A stretch of DNA of 6,066 bases, from positions 1-6,066 of the forward strand of contig CAMWSA010000241.1 in NCBI GenBank assembly GCA_947176785.1. Reading direction: 5' to 3'. Below, in pieces: positions 1 through 5,362 of the stretch. A program made the position numbers and the translations under genes. Position 1 is the stretch's first letter; each line of letters opens with the position of its first letter. The notes under the pieces were generated by a model that ran no database searches, was not told the DNA's origin, and saw only the letters and a list, made by a program, of their open reading frames with translations. This DNA comes from an uncultured Lachnospiraceae bacterium. Lineage in GTDB: Bacteria > Bacillota > Clostridia > Lachnospirales > Lachnospiraceae.

Positions 1-933
1 CTGAATGACAGGGCGACGGTGGACTATATTATCTCCGAGGGACTGTATAATTTCCACCTCTTTACAAGCAAGGCGGACCGTCAGCAGAAGGTAGAAAAAA
101 TAATAGGTGAGGTAGGTCTTCTGCCGGAGCATCTGACCAGATACCCGCATGAGTTTTCCGGCGGACAGCGCCAGCGTATTGGTATCGCCCGTGCCATGGT
201 TATGGAGCCGGAACTGGTGGTGGCGGATGAGCCTATTTCCGCATTGGATGTGTCTATCCGCGCCCAGGTCCTGAATTTGATGAAAAAGTTCCAGCGTGAA
301 AAAGGGATTACCTATCTCTTTATTGCGCATGACCTTTCTGTGGTGAGATTTATTTCGGATCGCATTGGTGTTATTTATAAGGGAAATATTGTGGAAATTG
401 CGGAGGCGGAGGAGCTTTTTAACTACCCGTTGCATCCTTACACCCATTCCCTGATTTCGGCTATTCCGATTCCGGACCCCAAGCTGGAAAAAAATAAAGT
501 CCTCTATACCTATGATCCGTCTATTCATGATTACAGTGAGGAACAGCCGGAGTTGGTTTGCATCGGCCATGACCATTATGTATATGGAAGCAAAAAGGAG
601 ATCGAGGAGTACAAAGCCATCAGGGATAAGGATGAGCCGGTTAAATCCATTACCATTGCCTTTTCCGGCTCTGAGAGCGGGGGCGGTACGCAGGAGACGA
701 CAGCTTCTGAGGATGGGATTCAGCTTCCGCCGGTTCATGATACAGGCTCTTTCCTCTATAAGCTTTTATCCTTTTTCCTGCCGATACCCGGACTGATTGC
801 AGCCTTTATTTTCAGGCGTGTCAATTATCTCCGTAACTACAGGGCATGTAAGAGAGGTGCTGTTGCCGGCCTGATTACGCTGGGTGTGTTTGTTGCCATC
901 TTCCTGTTGTTGATCTTGCTGGCAGTAGTATAG
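1..933 (+). CDS. Oligopeptide-type ABC transporter ATP-binding protein (OppF/DppF group), 5' partial, with C-terminal membrane hairpin
   Basis: Cytoplasmic ATPase subunit of a peptide/nickel-type uptake ABC transporter; it would pair with a second ATPase, two permeases and a binding protein, none in view. The reading frame is open to base 1, where LNDRATVDYIISEGL matches the segment just after the Q-loop in OppF proteins. The GTG at base 19 is therefore not the true start, and Walker A lies upstream. Numbering from that GTG: signature FSGGQRQ 46-52, Walker B LVVADEP 66-72, D-loop SALD 74-77, switch His104, then the OppF/DppF C-terminal stretch (HPYTHSLISAIPIPDP, 139-154) and a segment with HYVYG near 186-190 that I recall from clostridial homologues. 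Unusual is the tail: a Ser/Gly/Thr-rich linker (about 216-243), then two hydrophobic helices (about 250-266 and 281-303) separated by an Arg/Lys-rich turn. This would tether the ATPase to the membrane. Family assignment is certain; the transported substrate cannot be told. Confidence 0.95.
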   Translation: MNDRATVDYIISEGLYNFHLFTSKADRQQKVEKIIGEVGLLPEHLTRYPHEFSGGQRQRIGIARAMVMEPELVVADEPISALDVSIRAQVLNLMKKFQREKGITYLFIAHDLSVVRFISDRIGVIYKGNIVEIAEAEELFNYPLHPYTHSLISAIPIPDPKLEKNKVLYTYDPSIHDYSEEQPELVCIGHDHYVYGSKKEIEEYKAIRDKDEPVKSITIAFSGSESGGGTQETTASEDGIQLPPVHDTGSFLYKLLSFFLPIPGLIAAFIFRRVNYLRNYRACKRGAVAGLITLGVFVAIFLLLILLAVV

Positions 934-1000
934 GGTGTGGTAAAATTACTATATTCATGGCAGGAAATGACCAGGCAGCCATGGGGCAGGTATTCATATG

Positions 1001-1030
1001 ATGCACGGGGGTTTACAGACTCCCGTGCAT
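1001..1030 (+). terminator. Hairpin after the ABC ATPase gene, possible terminator
   Basis: ATGCACGGG at 1001-1009 pairs exactly with CCCGTGCAT at 1022-1030. A G-T wobble and a further G-C pair extend the stem to 11 bp, with an 8-base loop (1012-1019). It lies about 70 bases after the stop codon of the ABC ATPase gene. The bases after the stem (TGTGTCAG) are not a proper T tract, so it may be a weak terminator, an mRNA 3'-end stabiliser, or part of a structured leader for the next gene. Confidence 0.4.
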
Positions 1031-1157
1031 TGTGTCAGATGAGAACAGGTATCATAATTTCTGACGGATGTATGCGCTGCCGGAAGACGTGCAGTAATAT
1101 GCAGCGGCAGTATGCCGGGAAGCTTGGAGGTTTCATTTCCGAACACAGATTTACGCA

Positions 1158-1182
1158 ATATCACAGGCAATGCCTGTGATAT
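1158..1182. repeat. Perfect 12-bp inverted repeat with a one-base centre, candidate operator
   Basis: The left arm ATATCACAGGCA (1158-1169) and right arm TGCCTGTGATAT (1171-1182) are perfect reverse complements around a single A at 1170. The site ends 40 bases before the TTG start of the following gene. There is no T tract after it, so it is not a standard terminator. Its tight symmetry suits binding by a dimeric regulator. As RNA it would fold into an 11-bp hairpin with a three-base loop just upstream of the ribosome binding site. The role is inferred; the symmetry is directly visible. Confidence 0.6.
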
Positions 1183-1211
1183 GCAGGAGCAGGGAAGGCA
1201 TGAATAAATAC

Positions 1212-1217
1212 GGAGGG
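1212..1217 (+). promoter_or_regulatory. Ribosome binding site that fixes the TTG start at 1223
   Basis: GGAGGG lies six bases before TTG 1223. The frame upstream is closed by a TAA at 1205-1207, and no in-frame ATG follows until well inside the protein, so TTG is the only sensible start. The same site sits inside a tiny 8-codon frame (ATG 1200, stop TGA 1224-1226; peptide MNKYGGLI) whose stop overlaps the TTG start as TTGA. This arrangement could couple translation, but the short frame may be chance. Confidence 0.75.
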
Positions 1218-1222
1218 TTGAT

Positions 1223-2488
1223 TTGAAGGAAACCAGAGGCGGGGGAAGAAACCTTCCTCATCCAAAACCAGTGAACAAGATTGAGCTTTCCACAAAGTAC
1301 AGGCGGCTTAGGTTGATTCTGGCCGTTGTATTTTTGGTAGCGGGGGCGTTTTTTATTGCATATGGCGTGGCTAATCTGTCATCAAAGGATCCCGGTTGGA
1401 GTGAAATCAGTGTCAACTCTTCCGAGTTAAATTGTGGTGACGATTTCGTGTTTTTGTATTGTCTGGGAGAGGGCGGCACCTCGGCCACAGCGGAGAATAA
1501 AGCACTTACCGCATGCTATTCGGAAGCTTCGGAGCATGCTTTCCGGTTGTTTACAAATGATGTGGAATATGAGAAGGTTCACAATATGTACTATATCAAC
1601 CGCCATCTCAACGAGGAAGTGGAGGTAGACGCTGTTTTGTACCGGGCATTTTCCCTGATTCAGGAGTCCGGAGACAGAAGTCTCTATCTGGCACCAGTCT
1701 ATGAACAATACAAAGGCTTATTTCACTGCACGGAGGAATATCAGGCAGTTGAATATGACCCCTATCTGAATCGGGAGGTGGCGGATTACTATGCCGCCAT
1801 AGTTCAGTTTGCCAATGATTCGCGGATGATAAATTTGGAGCTGCTCGGAGAGAACAGGATCTGTCTGCGGGTAGCCGAGGAGTATCTGTCTTTTGCTACG
1901 GAGAATGAGGTTGAAAGCTTTATTGATTTCTATTGGATGAAAAATGCCTTTATAGTGGATTATCTGGCGGAGGAGATCCTTTCCGCAGGCTATTCCAGAG
2001 GCTGTATTTCCAGCGCTGACGGATTTATCAGAAATTTGGATCGGAGCGGGGAAAGCTATGCCTACACTTTTTACGACAGGGAGGGCTCCATGATCTATCC
2101 TGCGGCGAGCGTGCAGTACAAAGGCCCTTCCAGCATTGTCTATCTCCGTGATTATGCATTGAACAATGCACAGCAGTATTATTATGTATATTCCAATGGA
2201 GAGTGTCGTACACCCTACCTTGATGCGCAGGATGGCTTCTGTAAGAGTGCCAGCAGTGATTTGGCATGTTACAGTGGAGAATTAGGCTGTAGTGAAATTC
2301 TGCTGGAGATGATTCCCGTCTATATTGCGGATTCGCTTCAGAAAGACAGCCTGTCCAGACTAAGGGGGGGAGGAATATTCTCCATCTATAGTGAAGACAG
2401 GAAGATATACTATAATGACGTTGATTTGAAGCTTAGTTTTCCGTATAATGACAGGAACGTGCAGTATGAGGCGGTTTTGGGCAAATAA
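1223..2488 (+). CDS. Membrane-anchored extracellular protein, probable degenerate ApbE-like domain
   Basis: This 421-residue protein has a basic N-terminus (1-28), one membrane helix at about 29-51 and a large outer domain, so it is a type II membrane protein. By eye the outer domain follows the order of ApbE (FAD:protein FMN transferase) proteins: an N-terminal helical part; a segment at 234-246 (IDFYWMKNAFIVD) where ApbE has ID-GGIAKGYAVD; a strand at 254-268 ending SSADGFI where ApbE has N-GG-I; TPYLDAQDG at 330-338 where ApbE has HHIIDPxTG; and a final helix near 351-367 where ApbE carries its D-A-x-x-T metal-binding segment. The glycines, the histidine and the metal ligands are mostly replaced, so transferase activity is unlikely; a binding or structural role is a guess. 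Eight cysteines lie outside the membrane. A run of seven G at 2364-2370 is a possible slippage site. The next gene is convergent. Confidence 0.9.
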   Translation: MKETRGGGRNLPHPKPVNKIELSTKYRRLRLILAVVFLVAGAFFIAYGVANLSSKDPGWSEISVNSSELNCGDDFVFLYCLGEGGTSATAENKALTACYSEASEHAFRLFTNDVEYEKVHNMYYINRHLNEEVEVDAVLYRAFSLIQESGDRSLYLAPVYEQYKGLFHCTEEYQAVEYDPYLNREVADYYAAIVQFANDSRMINLELLGENRICLRVAEEYLSFATENEVESFIDFYWMKNAFIVDYLAEEILSAGYSRGCISSADGFIRNLDRSGESYAYTFYDREGSMIYPAASVQYKGPSSIVYLRDYALNNAQQYYYVYSNGECRTPYLDAQDGFCKSASSDLACYSGELGCSEILLEMIPVYIADSLQKDSLSRLRGGGIFSIYSEDRKIYYNDVDLKLSFPYNDRNVQYEAVLGK

Positions 2489-2553
2489 GGCTCCCTTTTC
2501 TATTTTATGGCATTGTTCAGTGGAAAGAGAAGCTATTGCAGTTCACAGCTGTA

Positions 2554-2582
2554 AAAAGAAGGGGCCGCAAGCCCCTTCTTTT
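2554..2582. terminator. Strong bidirectional rho-independent terminator
   Basis: AAAAGAAGGGGC (2554-2565) pairs fully with GCCCCTTCTTTT (2571-2582) around the loop CGCAA, giving a 12-bp stem with a GC-rich core. The T-rich 3' side serves the plus strand, and the A run at 2553-2557 gives a T run on the minus strand. It lies 65 bases after the ApbE-like gene and 8 bases after the stop of the convergent trpB2-type gene, so it very likely ends both transcripts. Confidence 0.92.
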
Positions 2583-2590
2583 GGAAAGTA

Positions 2591-3976
2591 TCAGAATTCA
2601 TTGCCGGGAAAGCGGGGAATACCGTCGAACCCCGGCTTTAAGTCTTCGTCTGTGGGGATGTAGTCTGCCATTTCCCCGTTGTTATATTTCTCATAGGCCA
2701 CCATGTCAAAGTATCCCGTTCCGGTGAGGCCGAACACAATGGTCTTTTCCTCCCCCGTTTCTTTACATTTCATGGCTTCGTCAATGGCTGCGCAGATGGC
2801 ATGACTGCTCTCGGGGGCGGGGAGGATACCTTCTACTCTGGCAAACTGGGTTGCCGCTTCGAACACGGCGGTCTGCTCCACGCTGGTGGCCTCCATGATG
2901 CCGTCATGGTAGAGTTGGGACAGGATGGGGCTCATGCCATGGTAGCGCAGCCCGCCCGCATGGTTGGCGGAGGGGATGAAGCCGCTGCCCAGGGTATACA
3001 TCTTAGCCAGCGGGCATACCTTGCCGGTGTCGCAGAAATCATACGCGAACACGCCGCGGGTGAAGCTGGGGCAGGAGGCGGGCTCCACTGCGATAATGCG
3101 GTAATTCCGCTCCCCACGTATCATCTCGCCCGCAAAGGGGGAGATCAGTCCGCCCAGGTTGGAGCCGCCGCCTGCGCAGCCGATGATGATATCGGGGACA
3201 ATGCCATATTTGTCCAGGGCGGCCTTGGTCTCCAGGCCAATTATGGTCTGGTGCAGCAGTACCTGGTTCAGCACGCTGCCCAGCACATAGCGGTAGCCCT
3301 CGCGGTTTTGTTCCGCTTCTACGGCCTCGGAGATGGCACAGCCCAGGCTTCCGGTGGTGCCGGGATGTTCCGCCAGGATTTTCCGGCCTACTTCGGTGGT
3401 CATGCTGGGGGAGGGGGTGACAGTGGCCCCGTAGGTCCGCATCACCTCCCGGCGGAAAGGCTTCTGCTCATAGGAGACCTTTACCATATATACCTGGCAG
3501 TCCAGGCCGAAATAGGAGCAGGCCATGGAGAGGGCGGTGCCCCATTGTCCGGCACCGGTCTCGGTGGTGACGCCCCTGAGGCCCTGTTTCTTGGCATAGT
3601 AAGCCTGGGCGATGGCGGAGTTCAGCTTGTGGCTGCCGCTGGTGTTATTGCCCTCGAATTTGTAATAGATCCTGGCGGGGGTCTGTAGTTTCTCCTCCAG
3701 GCAGTAGGCCCTCACCAGGGGCGACGGGCGGTACATCTTATAGAAATCCTGGATTTCCCGGGGGATTGGGATGTAAGCAGTTGTGTCATCCAACTCCTGG
3801 GCCACCAGTTCCTCGCAGAAAACGCCCCCAAGCTCCTCGGCGGTCATGGGCTGCAAAGTGCCGGGATTCAGAAGCGGCGCAGGCTTGTTCTTCATATCGG
3901 CCCGCAGGTTGTACCAGCTGCCGGGGATTTCGTTTTCTTCCAGATAGATCTTATAGGGGATCTTTTTTTCACTCAT
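2591..3976 (-). CDS. trpB2: TrpB2-type tryptophan synthase beta chain (TrpB-like PLP enzyme)
   Basis: This cytoplasmic PLP enzyme of the fold-type II tryptophan synthase beta family makes L-tryptophan from L-serine and indole. At 461 residues with a long N-terminal extension, it belongs to the TrpB2 group rather than the shorter TrpB1 group. Visible landmarks are EGNNTSGSHKLNSA (108-121) with the PLP Schiff-base Lys117; ETGAGQWG (139-146) with the catalytic Glu139; and the phosphate-binding GGGSN at 269-273. The ATG start has AGGAGG eight bases upstream (3985-3990). An ATG-TAA lies directly before it, probably irrelevant. No trpA or other trp gene is in view, so it stands alone. TrpB2 enzymes are often proposed to salvage free indole, but its role here is inference. 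Sampled stretches run about 63-70% G+C against about 37-52% in the preceding gene. No Trp-codon leader peptide or T-box is visible upstream. The symbol is used in the family sense. Confidence 0.95.
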   Translation of the reverse strand: MSEKKIPYKIYLEENEIPGSWYNLRADMKNKPAPLLNPGTLQPMTAEELGGVFCEELVAQELDDTTAYIPIPREIQDFYKMYRPSPLVRAYCLEEKLQTPARIYYKFEGNNTSGSHKLNSAIAQAYYAKKQGLRGVTTETGAGQWGTALSMACSYFGLDCQVYMVKVSYEQKPFRREVMRTYGATVTPSPSMTTEVGRKILAEHPGTTGSLGCAISEAVEAEQNREGYRYVLGSVLNQVLLHQTIIGLETKAALDKYGIVPDIIIGCAGGGSNLGGLISPFAGEMIRGERNYRIIAVEPASCPSFTRGVFAYDFCDTGKVCPLAKMYTLGSGFIPSANHAGGLRYHGMSPILSQLYHDGIMEATSVEQTAVFEAATQFARVEGILPAPESSHAICAAIDEAMKCKETGEEKTIVFGLTGTGYFDMVAYEKYNNGEMADYIPTDEDLKPGFDGIPRFPGNEF

Positions 3977-4057
3977 TTACATTTCCTCCTGATTTTTTAA
4001 CTCCGCGTATCCCCGGACAGTGCATTTCACTTGGGGAATTGTAGTCATTGAGTATAT

Positions 4058-4086
4058 ATTTTAACATAGATTGGAAAAACATACAA
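4058..4086 (-). promoter_or_regulatory. Candidate promoter of the trpB2-type gene
   Basis: Read on the minus strand, TTGTAT (4086-4081) and TAAAAT (4063-4058) are separated by 17 bases within an A+T-rich stretch. The -35 box is weak (TTG only) and the -10 box matches five of six positions. TATACT at 4056-4051 is an alternative -10. Either would leave a leader of about 70 bases before the ATG. It is the best candidate seen but is not strong. Confidence 0.4.
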
Positions 4087-4184
4087 TTTTTTTCTCTAAA
4101 ATCTGTAGAAATACGGAAAAAGGCAGAGGAGGGATACCTATGTGAATTTGATTGGGATTGCGGGGGATTTAAGCTGATGGGATA

Positions 4185-4213
4185 TTGCAATTTGAATACC
4201 TATATGCTATAAT
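4185..4213 (+). promoter_or_regulatory. Sigma-A promoter with extended -10 for the L,D-transpeptidase gene
   Basis: TTGCAA at 4185-4190 is followed after exactly 17 bases by a perfect TATAAT at 4208-4213. The -10 box is preceded by TGC (4205-4207), an extended -10 element that compensates for the moderate -35 box. Transcription would begin near 4220, leaving a leader of about 44 bases. The leader ends with the ribosome binding site AGGAAGG (4251-4257), six bases before the ATG. The rest of the 3977-4263 divergent region shows nothing else that I can name. Confidence 0.8.
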
Positions 4214-4263
4214 TTTTGCGTTGCAGAGACATAGTCCGGATAAAAGATTAAGGAAGGTACAAC

Positions 4264-5178
4264 ATGAAAAAATTGTATAAGCTGGTAATTAGTATAGTAT
4301 GCATGAGTATACTGCTGTTCTTCAATACAGTCACTGGCATAGAAGCGGCGGAATTGAGGGATCTGTCTATGGAAAATATTGTTATTGATACAAGGCCGGA
4401 TTACACGGTTTTTGTAAACAGGGCCTTAAACTGTGTTACAATTGTACAGCAGGAGGAAGACGGCACTGTGACGCCTGTCAAGGCAATGGTCTGTTCCTGC
4501 GGCAGGGAAGGCCATGAGACCCCGGAGGGTGTGTTCCAGACCTCCGACTACTATGAGTGGCGTTTGATGGTGGACAGGAGTTATGGCAGGTATGCGGTGC
4601 GGTTTAACGGAAAGATCCTGTTCCACTCCGTTCCCTATACTAAGACATCTCCGGATTCATTGGAATGGGAAGAGTACAATGCATTGGGGGAAAACGCATC
4701 CTTGGGCTGCGTCAGATTGTCTGTGGAGGATGCCAAATGGATATACGATAATTGTAAACCGGGCACGACGGTGGTTGTATACTCTGACAGCGAGTCGGCG
4801 GGTCTGTTTGAAAAACCGGAGGCAATCAAAATAGCGGAGGATTCTCCCTGCAGGGGTTGGGATCCGACAGATATAGATATAAATAATCCATGGTTCGCCG
4901 TGGCAAATGAAGCCATTCCTGTTCCCGGAATAGAGGAAGCCGTTCCCGGAACGAATGAAGCCGTTTCCGTTCCCGGAACGAATGAAGCCGTTTCCGTTCC
5001 CGGAACGATTAATGAGATTCCTGCTCCCGTTGTCGGAACGGTTGACGAATTTAACTATATGGAATATGCGGATACATACCCTGACTTAATGGCTGCTTTC
5101 GGCTATGATAAAAATCTGTTATATATACATTACGTGATTTACGGGATAAAAGAAGGGCGTATTGCGACTTTTGGTTAA
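4264..5178 (+). CDS. Secreted L,D-transpeptidase (YkuD family) with repeat linker and C-terminal module
   Basis: This exported enzyme remodels peptidoglycan. YkuD-family L,D-transpeptidases form links to the third residue of stem peptides through a cysteine acyl-enzyme. The 304-residue protein starts with a signal peptide (basic MKKLYK, hydrophobic core about 8-25, likely cleavage after the Ala pair 28-29). The YkuD domain spans about 38-174: ETPEGVF at 85-91, His121 in ILFHS, and the catalytic motif SLGCVR at 146-151 with nucleophile Cys149 and Arg151. Leu147 replaces the His common in the SHGC form, an accepted family variant. An Ala/Val/Pro/Gly repeat linker (about 216-248) leads to a C-terminal module at 263-304 (YxxYADTYPDLMAAFGY, HYVIYGIKEGR). 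I recognise this module from surface proteins of Lachnospiraceae, and it may bind the wall or another ligand. The gene has its own strong promoter. The crosslink type cannot be read from the sequence. Confidence 0.95.
   Translation: MKKLYKLVISIVCMSILLFFNTVTGIEAAELRDLSMENIVIDTRPDYTVFVNRALNCVTIVQQEEDGTVTPVKAMVCSCGREGHETPEGVFQTSDYYEWRLMVDRSYGRYAVRFNGKILFHSVPYTKTSPDSLEWEEYNALGENASLGCVRLSVEDAKWIYDNCKPGTTVVVYSDSESAGLFEKPEAIKIAEDSPCRGWDPTDIDINNPWFAVANEAIPVPGIEEAVPGTNEAVSVPGTNEAVSVPGTINEIPAPVVGTVDEFNYMEYADTYPDLMAAFGYDKNLLYIHYVIYGIKEGRIATFG
4942..5007 (+). repeat. 27-bp tandem repeat, two full copies plus a partial third, in the transpeptidase linker
   Basis: The unit starting GTTCCCGGAACGAATGAAGC is identical at 4942-4968 and 4969-4995, and its first 12 bases recur at 4996-5007. 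A diverged relative starts at 4921. Each unit encodes nine residues of the type VPGTNEAVS, so gain or loss of copies keeps the frame and only changes linker length. Exact identity between copies suggests recent duplication. Confidence 0.92.
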
Positions 5179-5194
5179 ATAGGCATGTTTTTGA

Positions 5195-5224
5195 AATACC
5201 CCGGACACAGAGTTCCGGGGTATT
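5195..5224 (+). terminator. Hairpin terminator after the L,D-transpeptidase gene, possibly leaky
   Basis: AATACCCCGGA (5195-5205) pairs exactly with TCCGGGGTATT (5214-5224), an 11-bp stem with an 8-base loop, 16 bases after the stop codon. The following bases (GATTTAAGG) form a poor T tract, so some transcription may continue into the next gene, for which no clear promoter of its own is visible. Confidence 0.65.
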
Positions 5225-5319
5225 GATTTAAGGACTGTTATGTATATTTGTTATTTGCTGACAGTTCCAGGGGGTGCTTGCGTGACGGATGGGGAATCCG
5301 GAAGCAGGAGGAAAAGAGA

Positions 5320-5358
5320 ATGGCGGTGACAGGAGTTGGGATCATCAAAAAAGGGTGA
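5320..5358 (+). CDS. Possible 12-residue leader peptide frame before the exported-protein gene
   Basis: An ATG at 5320 has a perfect AGGAGG (5306-5311) eight bases upstream. It opens a 12-codon frame encoding MAVTGVGIIKKG, ending at TGA 5356-5358, four bases before the ATG of the next gene and in a different frame. Its binding site is better than that of the downstream gene, so ribosomes might load here and reinitiate at 5363. The peptide has no run of a regulatory amino acid. It could equally be chance, or the remnant of a start displaced by a frameshift. Confidence 0.35.
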   Translation: MAVTGVGIIKKG

Positions 5359-5362
5359 GTTT

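Larger units (their letters stand above)
934..1222. other. Gene-free intergenic region with several inverted repeats
   Basis: This stretch holds no convincing gene. A frame from GTG 937 to 1179 could encode 80 residues, but it has no ribosome binding site and an unconvincing composition. Inverted repeats are visible at 1001-1030 (11 bp), 1034-1065 (GTCAGA/TCTGAC), 1077-1110 (CTGCCG/CGGCAG) and 1158-1182 (12 bp, perfect). A modest sigma-A-like promoter for the next gene could be TTGTGT at 1030-1035 and CATAAT at 1053-1058 with a 17-base spacer; it is weak and uncertain. If used, it would give a leader of roughly 155 bases containing the last two repeats. Confidence 0.6.

Noticed and set aside
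937..1179. 80-residue frame after the ABC ATPase gene
   Set aside because: It starts at GTG with no ribosome binding site, runs through two inverted repeats and ends inside the palindrome. Its product has no recognisable features.
2801..3688. 295-residue frame opposite the TrpB2 gene
   Set aside because: It is a by-product of the high G+C of the TrpB2 gene on the other strand. It is rich in Gly and Ala, resembles no known protein and conflicts with a certain gene.
4127..4145. AGGAGGG followed by ATG-TGA, a start-stop minimal frame
   Set aside because: It lies upstream of the promoter at 4185-4213, so it is probably not in that transcript. A start followed at once by a stop is easily chance.
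3969..4190. 73-residue minus-strand frame covering the TrpB2 leader, considered as a regulatory leader peptide
   Set aside because: It overlaps the TrpB2 start and contains no Trp codons, so it does not act as a Trp attenuator peptide. No terminator/antiterminator pair is visible.
3977..4263. Possible T-box or tryptophan riboswitch-like leader before the TrpB2 gene
   Set aside because: The candidate leader is only about 70 bases, with no T-box sequence, specifier stem or terminator visible.
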